A stretch of DNA of 64,000 nucleotides from JAEMQF01 sp963850525 (GTDB taxonomy: Bacteria > Pseudomonadota > Gammaproteobacteria > Burkholderiales > Burkholderiaceae_C). Every line of letters begins with the position of its first letter. Position 1 is the stretch's first letter. Below the pieces are notes generated by a model that did no database searches, was not told the origin of the DNA, and saw only the letters and a list, made by a program, of their open reading frames with translations. The stretch is taken from the NCBI GenBank assembly GCA_963850525.1, contig CAWKLQ010000008.1:310001-374000 (forward strand), in the 5' to 3' direction. Shown here one piece after another: positions 55,678 through 63,737 of the stretch. A program made the translations under genes and the position numbers.

Positions 55678-57233
55678 GCGTCGGCTACCGGCGAGCCGAA
55701 CACGGCTTCGACGCCGCATTCACCCCGGCGCTGAACCCGCTGCGCCAGCTCGGCGCTTTGGCGTTCCTGATGTTCTGGCTGCTCGCCCTGAGCGGAATCT
55801 ACCTCTACATCGTCATCGACACGTCGGCCACGGGCGCCTACCCATCGATCGAGTCGCTGTCGCGCCAGGCCTGGCTGCCGGGCGCTGCTGTGCGCAGCGT
55901 GCACCGCTATGCCGCCGACGCCTTCGTCGTCCTGATGCTCGCGCATCTGCTGCGCGAATGGCTGTTCGGCCGCACCCACGGGTTCCGGCGGTTCTCGTGG
56001 CTCACCGGCGTGCCGTTGCTGCTGTTCGCATTCGTCAGCGCGATCGGCGGCTTCTGGCTCAACTGGGACGAGCTCGGCCAGTTCTCCGCCACGGCAAGCG
56101 CCGAACTGCTGGACGGCCTGCCGTTCTTCGCAACGCCGCTGGCGCGCAACTTCCTCGGCAACACTGCGGTCAGCGACCGCCTCTTTTCGCTGTTCGTCTT
56201 CATCCATCTCGGCGTGCCCTTGCTGCTCGTGTTCGGCCTGTGGTTCCACATCCAGCGCATCAGCCGCGCCGTCGTGTTCCCGGCGCGGGCGTTGACGGCA
56301 GGAACCTGCGCCACGCTGCTCGCGCTTGCCCTGCTGCGGCCGGTGTTGAGCCATGCGCCGGCGGACCTGAGCGTCGTGCCGGGCGAGCTGAATTTCGACT
56401 GGCTGCTGCTGTTCATTCACCCGCTGATGGTTGCGACGTCGGCCGGCACCGTCTGGCTGCTGCTGACGGGTACGTTGCTGGGCCTGCTCGCCCTGCCCTT
56501 CCTGCCGCAATCCGCGCCGCGGGTTCCGGTCGCCGTGGTCGACCCGGACAACTGCAACGGCTGCCGCCGCTGTTTCGACGATTGCCCGTTCGCCGCGGTC
56601 ACGATGGTGCCACATCCGAAGCGCCGCATCGCGCGCCAGATGGCGCAAGTGAATGCCGACCTGTGCGCGAGTTGCGGCATTTGCGTCGGCGCGTGTCCGT
56701 CGTCGACGCCATTTCGTGGCGCGGCCGAACTGATCACCGGCATCGACATGCCCAGCGCACCGATCGGCGCGCTTCGCGTGAAGCTCAAAGAAGGGCTGGC
56801 CGCCCTTGCGGCCTCGCCCAAGATCGTCGTCTTCGGCTGCGACCGCGGCGCGCGCGTGGCCACGCTCGCCGCACCCGACGTCGCCGCCTTCAGTTTGATG
56901 TGCACGGGCATGCTGCCGCCCTCGTTCGTCGAATACGCCTTGCGTGACGGCGCCGCAGCAGTGCTCGTGACCGGTTGCCGCGAGGGCGGCTGCGAATTCC
57001 GCCTCGGCCAGCGCTGGACTGCGCAACGCCTGACGGGAGCACGCGAACCGCATTTGCGTGCCAGCGTGCCGCGTGAACAGGTTGCCACGGTCTGGGCCGG
57101 GCCGGGAGACGAGCCCGCATTGCGCGCGGCGCTTCGCGCCTTGCGCGATCGCCTGGCGACTCAGCCCGACGCAACGCCGCGGCCGCTTTCTTCCTCGGCG
57201 CTCGCGCCTCAATGCACCGGGACCGCGCCATGA
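55662..57233 (+). CDS. Cytochrome b - 2[4Fe-4S] ferredoxin - MvhD fusion protein
   Basis: 523 aa, intact. Residues about 1-285 are a cytochrome b N-terminal-type membrane module with four heme-ligand His (RSVHRYAADAFVVLMLAHLL, FIHLGVPLLLVFGLWFHIQR). About 290-350 holds two [4Fe-4S] motifs, NCNGCRRCFDDCPF and CASCGICVGACPS. About 380-480 matches the MvhD/FlpD domain: VVFGCDRGARV, CTGMLPPSFVEYAL and VTGCREGGCEFRLGQRW. MvhD passes electrons between hydrogenases or formate dehydrogenases and heterodisulfide reductase. The join with cytochrome b suggests electron exchange between the quinone pool or heme chain and a soluble donor. The function is not established. Confidence 0.8.
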   Translation: MRAALSVGYRRAEHGFDAAFTPALNPLRQLGALAFLMFWLLALSGIYLYIVIDTSATGAYPSIESLSRQAWLPGAAVRSVHRYAADAFVVLMLAHLLREWLFGRTHGFRRFSWLTGVPLLLFAFVSAIGGFWLNWDELGQFSATASAELLDGLPFFATPLARNFLGNTAVSDRLFSLFVFIHLGVPLLLVFGLWFHIQRISRAVVFPARALTAGTCATLLALALLRPVLSHAPADLSVVPGELNFDWLLLFIHPLMVATSAGTVWLLLTGTLLGLLALPFLPQSAPRVPVAVVDPDNCNGCRRCFDDCPFAAVTMVPHPKRRIARQMAQVNADLCASCGICVGACPSSTPFRGAAELITGIDMPSAPIGALRVKLKEGLAALAASPKIVVFGCDRGARVATLAAPDVAAFSLMCTGMLPPSFVEYALRDGAAAVLVTGCREGGCEFRLGQRWTAQRLTGAREPHLRASVPREQVATVWAGPGDEPALRAALRALRDRLATQPDATPRPLSSSALAPQCTGTAP

Positions 57234-57760
57234 ACGGCGTTCACGACGCTGCACCCCGGCTGAACCCCAAGGCGTGGATTGGGCAACTGCTGCTCTACGC
57301 GCTGTTCGCAGCGTTCATCGGCGTGTTCTCGAGCTGGCCGACCTACCGGCACCTGGCCGCCGACAAGGCACTCATCAAACTCAGCTTCAGCCACACCGGC
57401 AAGCCGGTGTCCGACTGCACCACGCAAACCCCGGAGCAGCTCGCCAAGTTGCCGCCCAACATGCGCGCACCGGTGCGCTGCCCGCGCGAGCGCTCGCCCA
57501 TCGTCGTCGAGCTCGACGTCGACGGCACACCGGCGCTGCGCCACGCCGCCAAGCCCTCCGGCTTGTCCAAGGACGGCGCCTCGTCGGTCTATCACCGTCT
57601 TGAAGTGGACGCCGGCCCGCACCGCGTCGCGGTCCGCCTGCAGGACGACGTGCGCGGCACCGGCTTTGCCCACGTGCACGAACAAACCGTTCTGCTTCGT
57701 CCGGCACAGGTTCTGATCATCGACTTCGACACGGCGACGCAACTCATCACGCTGCAATGA
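57230..57760 (+). CDS. Membrane-anchored periplasmic protein of unknown function
   Basis: 176 aa from ATG 57230 (overlap of 4 bp with the preceding gene, ATGA); an alternative ATG exists at 57212. One N-terminal transmembrane helix (WIGQLLLYALFAAFIGVFSS) is followed by a largely beta domain: IKLSFSHTGKPVSDCTTQTP, SPIVVELDVDGTPALRHAAK and HRVAVRLQDDVRGTGFAHVH. Two cysteines (about 60 and 87) could form a disulfide. No family recognized. Its place in the sNOR-type operon suggests a role in assembly or electron delivery. It is followed by a 573-bp non-coding palindrome. Confidence 0.7.
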   Translation: MNGVHDAAPRLNPKAWIGQLLLYALFAAFIGVFSSWPTYRHLAADKALIKLSFSHTGKPVSDCTTQTPEQLAKLPPNMRAPVRCPRERSPIVVELDVDGTPALRHAAKPSGLSKDGASSVYHRLEVDAGPHRVAVRLQDDVRGTGFAHVHEQTVLLRPAQVLIIDFDTATQLITLQ

Positions 57761-57790
57761 AACTGGACCCCCTCAATTCGCTTCAGGACT

Positions 57791-58282
57791 GCGGCGCTGC
57801 GCTGGCGGCTTTCGGCCCGTTGCAGCCGTTCGCGCCGTCGTGCGTGCAGAGGTCGAGAAAGGGCAGGTGGCCCGGGGTACGTTCTCCGGCCCCACGCTCG
57901 CGGGGCACCGGATTCGGCCTGCAAGCGTCGCGCCATCAACACCGTGTTCTCTTGTCCAGGTTGAGGACACCGCGAATGGGGGCCTGCGCCCATACCCCAA
58001 GCCACCTACCCCGGCATCCGGGCGGCATGCGAAGGCTCTGCATGCCACCGGCGTGTGCAGCAGGGCGGTGGTGGTGCCCCCGGGCGCAGGACCCATTCGC
58101 GGTGTCTGCCAGCCGGCGCAGCGCAAATCCCGTGTTGACGCGGCTTCGCTTTGCGCGTCTCGACGGTGCCCCGCGAGCGTGGGCCGGAGCACGGGGGCAC
58201 CGCCGCCGCCCTGGCGTCGCAACCCTCGCAGGAAGCTCGCGACGAACGGCAGCAACGCGCCGAAGGCAGTCGTTCACACCGC
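57791..58282. repeat. Giant imperfect palindrome of about 490 bp, family B copy 2
   Basis: The gap between 57760 and 58334 holds no gene. Three nested inverted pairs share one centre near 58037: 57812-57834 with 58245-58265 (CCCGTTGCAGCCGTTCG against CGAACGGCAGCAACG), 57884-57908 with 58166-58189 (CTCCGGCCCCACGCTCGCGG against its complement, one base differing) and 57965-57991 with 58082-58106 (GACACCGCGAATGGG against CCCATTCGCGGTGTC). The outer arm matches the element at 49074-49111. Confidence 0.8.
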
Positions 58283-58333
58283 ATCGCCACTTCGGATGTC
58301 GCGCATTGCGCAACGCGCGGCGGAGCAACTGAC

Positions 58334-59809
58334 ATGAACACACTCGCACCCCCCTTGCCGCCACGCGTCCACCGCGCCAGCGCCGGCTCGAGCAGTGCTC
58401 GCGAGGACTATTGCCTTGCTGTGCCGCGCGACGCGCGCCGCAGCCTCGCCCGCGGCTGGCTGTGGCTCGGCGTGCTCGCGTTGATCGTGTCCGGCGTGTT
58501 CTCGATCCTGCTGGTGGTGTCGCGCACACCGGGCCTGAACCGACTGCTGCCGGTGGCGGAGCTGTTTCGCGTGGCGCTCGTCGTGCACGTCGATCTGTCG
58601 GTGCTCGTGTGGTTCATGGCGCTGGCCGGGCTGCTGTGGAGCCTGAACGGGTCGCTGCGTTTCATGGGCTGGGCCTGGGCGGCGCTCGGCCTGTGCGGGT
58701 CAGGGGCCGCGCTGATGGCGCTCGCGCCTCTGCTGGGCACCTTCGAGCCGATCATGGCGAATTACATTCCGGTGCTCGACGGCGCGCCGTTCCTCGCCGG
58801 CCTGCTCTTATTTGCCCTCGGCGTGGCGGTGCTCGTGTTGCGCAGCCTGATCACCGCGCCCCAGGTCGGCGCGTCAGCCGCGACGAACGGGCCGCACGCC
58901 GGCGCGGCGCTGCGCTTCGGCCTGAACGCGAGCGCCATCGCCACCGCGGTCGCGCTGCTCGCGTTCGCTTGGTCGTTTGCCGTCCTGCCTATCGCGCTTG
59001 CCGGGAAGGCGTATTACGAGATCCTGTTCTGGGGCGGTGGCCACGCGTTGCAGTTCACCTGGACTCTGCTGATGCTCGTCGCCTGGCTGTGGCTGGCGAG
59101 CAGCTGTGGCGCGCGCGTGCCGCTCAGCGGGCGAGTTGCGCTCATCCTGTTCGCGCTCGCGCTGGTGAGTGTGTTCGTCACGCCGCTGGCCTACCTCGCA
59201 TACGACATCGCCTCGGTCGAGCACCGCAACCTGCACACCTGGGCGATGCGCATCGGCGGCGGGCTCGCGATCGTGCCGGTCGGCCTGGCGGTGCTGTGGG
59301 GCCTGCGTGGCATTCAACATTGCAGCGCCGAGCAGCGGCCCCTGCGCGCCGCGCTGCTCGCCTCGATGCTGCTGTTCGCCGCGGGCGGCCTGATCGGCGT
59401 GTTCATTGCCGGGTCGAACGTTCGCATTCCCGCGCACTACCACGGCTGCATCGTCGGCGTCACGCTCGCGCTGATGGGCCTGGTGGTCCGGCTGCTCCCT
59501 GAGCTGGGTTATGCCGCGCCGCAAGGCCGCCTGGCCACCTGGCAGCCCGGCCTGTACGGCGCGGGGCAGCTCATGCACATCCTTGGCCTGGTCTGGTCAG
59601 GCGGCTACGGCGTGCAACGCAAGGTGGCGGGATCGGAGCAGGTGCTGCGCAGCACGTCCGAGGTCGCCGGCATGGGCCTGATGGGCCTGGGCGGGCTCGT
59701 CGCGATCGTCGGCGGGCTGCTCTTCGTCGTGATCGTGATCGGCGCGATGCGGCGGCCGGCAGCTTCGGATCCATCCGGGCGCGAAGCAACGCGCGCCTGC
59801 GCCGCATGA
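58334..59809 (+). CDS. Heme-copper oxidase subunit I-like protein lacking the CuB His-His pair
   Basis: 491 aa with about 12 hydrophobic helices. C-family-like ligands: His 85 (VVHVDLSVLVWF), His 237 (GGGHALQFTWTLLML) and the heme pair His 368/370 (AHYHGCIVGV). At the helix where CuB needs adjacent histidines, the sequence is VEHRNLHTWAMRIGGG: His 297 and 301, not adjacent. So the active site is probably altered or copper-free. The closest comparison by motif is with NorB/CcoN-type subunits. It overlaps the next gene, a cytochrome b reductase fusion, by 4 bp, so the two probably work together. It could be a divergent NO reductase, a sensor or an orphan; this cannot be settled from the sequence. 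Confidence 0.7.
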   Translation: MNTLAPPLPPRVHRASAGSSSAREDYCLAVPRDARRSLARGWLWLGVLALIVSGVFSILLVVSRTPGLNRLLPVAELFRVALVVHVDLSVLVWFMALAGLLWSLNGSLRFMGWAWAALGLCGSGAALMALAPLLGTFEPIMANYIPVLDGAPFLAGLLLFALGVAVLVLRSLITAPQVGASAATNGPHAGAALRFGLNASAIATAVALLAFAWSFAVLPIALAGKAYYEILFWGGGHALQFTWTLLMLVAWLWLASSCGARVPLSGRVALILFALALVSVFVTPLAYLAYDIASVEHRNLHTWAMRIGGGLAIVPVGLAVLWGLRGIQHCSAEQRPLRAALLASMLLFAAGGLIGVFIAGSNVRIPAHYHGCIVGVTLALMGLVVRLLPELGYAAPQGRLATWQPGLYGAGQLMHILGLVWSGGYGVQRKVAGSEQVLRSTSEVAGMGLMGLGGLVAIVGGLLFVVIVIGAMRRPAASDPSGREATRACAA

Positions 59810-61728
59810 TCAAGCTGCTGCAGTCCGTGCTCCAGCGGCTGTTCATGCGCGTCGAGGCGCTGTTCAACGCGGTGTTCGGCGACCGCCTGAACCCGCTGTA
59901 CCACCTCGGTGCGATCACCTTCTTCCTGTTCTGGGTGGTGTGCGGCAGCGGCCTGTACCTGTACGCCTTTTTCGAGACCAGCGTCGCCGATGCCTACGCG
60001 TCGGTGGAGTCGTTGACGCACCGCCAGTGGTTCGCGGGCGGCGTTCTGCGCAGCGTGCACCGCTACGCATCGGACGCGCTCGTGGTCACGATGCTGCTGC
60101 ACCTGCTGCGCCACTTCGCGTTCGACCGCTTTCGCGGCTTTCGCTGGTTCTCGTGGACGAGCGGCGTCGCGCTGCTGTGGGGCGTCTACGTCTCGGGAAT
60201 CAACGGCTACATGTTGCCGTGGGACCGAATGGCGCAATTCGTCATCGTTGCGAGCTTCGAATGGATCGACTGGCTGCCCGGCTTCGGCGGCACGCTCAGC
60301 CGCAACTTCATCCACCCGGCCAGCGTGAACGACAGACTTTTCTCATTGCTCGCGTTCATGCACATCGGCATCCCATTGGTGGTGCTGCTGCTGATGTTCA
60401 TCCACGTGCAGCGCGTTCCCAAGGCCGCGACGAACCCGCCGCGACCCATCGTCGTGAGCTTGGCGCTGACCTTGCTCGTCTTGTCGCTGCTGCGGCCCGC
60501 GCTGAGCCAAGGCGGCGCCGCCAACCTCAGCGTGGCAGTGACCGAACTCGAATTCGACTGGTTCCTGCTCGCGCTGTTCCCGTTGTTCTACGCGCTGCCG
60601 CTGGCCCAGGTGTGGGCGCTCGTTGCGGGGGGCACGGCGTTGCTCGTCGCGCTTCCGTGGCTGCGCGCCAAAGGGCCGCGCGGCCGCGCCGGCGAATTTC
60701 ACTTGACGGTTCACTCCGCATCGCATGCGCAGCCGCCCGTGCTGCTGCGCAGCGGCGAGACGCTCCTGGAAGCCGGCCTGCGACACGGCCTGGCGTTGCC
60801 GTTCGAGTGCCGCAGCGGCGGCTGCGGCAAGTGCCGTTGCACGGTGCTGCACGGCGGCGTGGAGCACGGTGCCTTCCAACCCAGTGCCTTGAGCGACGCA
60901 GAGCGCGCGCAAGGCCAGGCGTTGATGTGCTGCGCGACGGCCTTGTCCGACCTGGAGATCGAAGTCGATGGCCTCTCAGATCACGGCTTGACCGCGAAGG
61001 AACACACTGCGCGCGTCGACCGAATCGAGTTGCTCGCGCCCGACGTCATGCGCCTCATCCTCGTGCAGCCGCGTGGTGAAGCGATTCACTTCAACGCCGG
61101 CCAGTACATCAACATCCTTTTGGACGACGGCCAGCGCCGCGCCTTTTCGTTCGCGAATCCACCGCAGGTGCAGGGACACATCGAGCTGCACGTGCGCCTT
61201 ATTCCCGGCGGACGCTTCACCGGCCACGTGTTCACGCAGATGCAGCGCGGCGACGTGCTGCGCTTCGAGGGGCCGCTGGGCGACTTCACGCTGCGCGAGA
61301 GCGCGAAGCCGATTCTGTTCGTCGCCGGCGCGACCGGCTTCGCGCCGGTGAAGAGCATCGTCGAAGACGCGTTCGCGCGCGGGCTGGCCCGGCCAATGTG
61401 CCTGTACTGGGGCGTGCGCAAGCGCAAGGACTTGTACGCGCTCGATCTGGCTGAAGAGTGGCAGCGCCGCCACGCGAATTTCAGCTTCGTTCCGGTGTTG
61501 TCGGAGCCCGATGCGGCCGACGCGTGGACCGGCCGGACCGGCCTGGTCCACGAGGCGATGCTGCAAGACCACCCCGACCTGCGCGAGCACGAGGTCTACG
61601 TGTGCGGTTCGGTGAAGATGGTCGAGGCCGCTGTGCCTGCGTTCCTGACGCAGGGGCTGAACGAAGGCTTGTGCTTCACCGACTCGTTCTTGCCTGCCGC
61701 TGCGCCAGTGGTGGCGCCGCAGCGTTGA
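59806..61728 (+). CDS. Cytochrome b - [2Fe-2S] ferredoxin - NAD(P)H:flavin reductase fusion
   Basis: 640 aa, intact. Residues about 1-295 are a cytochrome b module paralogous to that at 55662 (RSVHRYASDALVVTMLLHLL, FMHIGIPLVVLLLMFIHVQR with four His). About 300-390 is a plant-type ferredoxin with FECRSGGCGKCRCTVLHGG and LMCCATAL. About 395-625 is a ferredoxin-NADP reductase-like domain: RAFSFANPPQ (flavin), VAGATGFAPVKSIVEDAF (NAD(P) binding) and VYVCGSVKMVEAAV. NAD(P)H would reduce flavin, then the 2Fe-2S centre, then the b hemes in the membrane. It overlaps the heme-copper-like gene, which is its likely acceptor. Confidence 0.82.
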   Translation: MIKLLQSVLQRLFMRVEALFNAVFGDRLNPLYHLGAITFFLFWVVCGSGLYLYAFFETSVADAYASVESLTHRQWFAGGVLRSVHRYASDALVVTMLLHLLRHFAFDRFRGFRWFSWTSGVALLWGVYVSGINGYMLPWDRMAQFVIVASFEWIDWLPGFGGTLSRNFIHPASVNDRLFSLLAFMHIGIPLVVLLLMFIHVQRVPKAATNPPRPIVVSLALTLLVLSLLRPALSQGGAANLSVAVTELEFDWFLLALFPLFYALPLAQVWALVAGGTALLVALPWLRAKGPRGRAGEFHLTVHSASHAQPPVLLRSGETLLEAGLRHGLALPFECRSGGCGKCRCTVLHGGVEHGAFQPSALSDAERAQGQALMCCATALSDLEIEVDGLSDHGLTAKEHTARVDRIELLAPDVMRLILVQPRGEAIHFNAGQYINILLDDGQRRAFSFANPPQVQGHIELHVRLIPGGRFTGHVFTQMQRGDVLRFEGPLGDFTLRESAKPILFVAGATGFAPVKSIVEDAFARGLARPMCLYWGVRKRKDLYALDLAEEWQRRHANFSFVPVLSEPDAADAWTGRTGLVHEAMLQDHPDLREHEVYVCGSVKMVEAAVPAFLTQGLNEGLCFTDSFLPAAAPVVAPQR

Positions 61729-61738
61729 CCTGGCGCAA
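61725..61738. promoter_or_regulatory. Weak FNR-like site before ubiU
   Basis: TTGACCTGGCGCAA overlaps the end of the reductase-fusion gene, 36 bp upstream of ubiU. The left half is TTGAC and the right half CGCAA, so the match is weak; the same pattern occurs at 279-292. Confidence 0.25.
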
Positions 61739-61773
61739 AGCGTGCCGCGGCGAGTTCGCCAGAATCCGGGCGG

Positions 61774-62787
61774 ATGACCCAGGAGCGCGCGCCCGATCTC
61801 GTCTGCCCCGCCGGATCGCTGCGCGCCTTGAAACTCGCGGTTGACGCCGGCGCCGACGCGGTGTATCTCGGCTTGCGCAACGCGACGAACGCGCGCAACT
61901 TTGCCGGCTTGAACTTCGACGACGCGCAGTTGCGTGAAGGCGTTGAGTACGCGCACGCGCGCGGCCGCAAGGTCTTCATGGCGCTGAACACCTTTGTGCA
62001 TGGCGCCGACCCGACGCCCTGGACCGCGGCCGTCGATAGCGCCGCAACGCACGGCGCCGACGCGTTGATCGTCGCCGACGTCGCCGTCATGGCGTACGCG
62101 CGCGCCACGCACCCGCTACTTCGCCTGCACTTGTCGGTGCAGGCGTCGGCGACGAGCCACGAGGCGATCGCGTTCTACCACCACCACTACGGCATCGAGC
62201 GCGCCGTGCTGCCGCGCGTGCTGACGCTGGCGCAGGTCGGCCAGGTGCTGCGCCACACCGATGTCGAGATTGAGGTGTTCGGCTTCGGCAGCCTGTGCGT
62301 GATGGTCGAGGGGCGCTGCGCGTTGTCGTCCTACGCCACCGGCGCGTCGCCGAACAGCGCCGGCGTCTGCTCGCCGCCCTCGGCGGTGCGCTGGATGGAC
62401 ACCCCCGCGGGCGTGGAAGCGCGCCTGAACGGCCTGCTGATCGACCGCTACGCGAGCGGCGAGGGGCGCGGCTACCCGACGCTGTGCAAAGGCCGCTTCG
62501 ACGTGGCGGGCCGGCGCGACTACGCGATCGAACAGCCGACGAGCCTGAATACGCTGGCGATCCTGCCCGAGCTGATGCGCCTGGGGGTGCGCGCGATCAA
62601 GATCGAAGGCCGGCAGCGCAGCCCGGCGTATGTGGGACAGGTGACGCGCGTGTGGCGCCAGGCGATCGACTCGGCCGCGGCGGCGCCGAGCCGGTTCCGC
62701 GTCGAGCCCGGCTGGACCGCGACGCTCGGACACCTCGCCGAAGGGCAACAACACACCTTGGGCGCGTACGAACGGCCATGGAGTTAG
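61774..62787 (+). CDS. ubiU: UbiU, peptidase U32 family subunit of O2-independent ubiquinone hydroxylase
   Basis: 337 aa, intact. DLVCPAGSLRALKLAVDAGA and DAVYLGLRNATNARNFAGLN are the U32 N-terminus, and the Fe-S cysteines lie in FGSLCVMVEGRCALSSYATG, SAGVCSPPSAV and TLCKGRF. With UbiV it forms a [4Fe-4S] complex that hydroxylates the ubiquinone ring using prephenate rather than O2, needed for anaerobic quinone synthesis. It begins 45 bp after the cytochrome b reductase fusion. Confidence 0.92.
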   Translation: MTQERAPDLVCPAGSLRALKLAVDAGADAVYLGLRNATNARNFAGLNFDDAQLREGVEYAHARGRKVFMALNTFVHGADPTPWTAAVDSAATHGADALIVADVAVMAYARATHPLLRLHLSVQASATSHEAIAFYHHHYGIERAVLPRVLTLAQVGQVLRHTDVEIEVFGFGSLCVMVEGRCALSSYATGASPNSAGVCSPPSAVRWMDTPAGVEARLNGLLIDRYASGEGRGYPTLCKGRFDVAGRRDYAIEQPTSLNTLAILPELMRLGVRAIKIEGRQRSPAYVGQVTRVWRQAIDSAAAAPSRFRVEPGWTATLGHLAEGQQHTLGAYERPWS

Positions 62788-62791
62788 CACG

Positions 62792-63737
62792 ATGAGCGCC
62801 GTGAGCGCCATGAGCGCCTCGAGCGCCGACCCACCGCGCATCGCGATCAGCATCGGCCCGCTGCTCTACTACTGGCCGCGCGAAACGCTGCTGCAGTTCT
62901 ACGCCGACATCGCCGATTCGGCCGCCGACAGCGTCGTGCTCGGCGAAGCGGTCTGCTCGCGGCGCCACGAGATGAAAACCTCCGACTGGTTCGCGCTCGC
63001 GCGCGACCTGGCCGCCACCGGCAAGGAAGTGGTACTCGCAACGCAGGCGCTGATCGAGTCCGAGTCGGACTTGCGCGGCGCGCGCCGCAGCGTCGAGCAG
63101 GGCGAGTTCCTCGTCGAGGCGGGCGACGCGTCGGCGTTGAACATGCTGGTGGGCGCCGGTGCGCGGTTTGTGCTCGGGCCGCACATCAACGTCTACAGCC
63201 GGCCCGCCTTGACCGAATACGTCAAGCTCGGTGCGATGCGCTGGGTCGCGCCGCTGGAGTTGTCGCTCGCGGCACTCGCCGAGATCAACGCGCAGGGCGC
63301 GCTGCTTCCCACCGAGGTCTTTGCCTACGGCCGCATGCCGCTCGCCTTCTCGGCGCGCTGCTTCACGGCGCGCCATCATCACCTGAGCAAAGACGAATGC
63401 GAATTCCGCTGCCGTGACGATGACCACGGCCTGTTGCTCTCGACCAGCGACGGCCAGCCCTTTCTCGTGCTCAACGGCATCCAGACGCAGTCTGCCGCGC
63501 AGCAATGCCTGATCGCGCAGCAAGACGCGCTGCGCGCCGGCGGCGTGAGCCGGGTACGGCTGTCGCCGTCGCCGAACCGCTTCGGCGACGTCGTCGACAG
63601 CTTTCGATGCCGTGCTGAACCGCGGCGCGAACGTCGCCGACGCACTGCGCCGACTCGCCGAGCTCAGCCCGAGCGGCGGCCTGGTGGACGGCTTCGCCCG
63701 TGGCCGGCCCGGAGTCGAGTGGAGCCACGCCGCATGA
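62792..63737 (+). CDS. ubiV: UbiV, U32 family partner of UbiU (one frameshift)
   Basis: About 314 aa. ISIGPLLYYWPRETLLQFYA begins the fold, and cysteines for the [4Fe-4S] site are in VCSRRHEMKTSDW and ARCFTARHHHLSKDECEFRC. The start at 62792 is followed by a small repeat of the sequence MSAVSAMSASSA; other starts at 62810 are possible. The frame breaks near 63605 (an extra base after GTCGACAGCTTT), and the restored frame gives VLNRGANVADALRRLAEL and ends at 63737. The stop overlaps the next start (ATGA at 63734). Confidence 0.88.
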
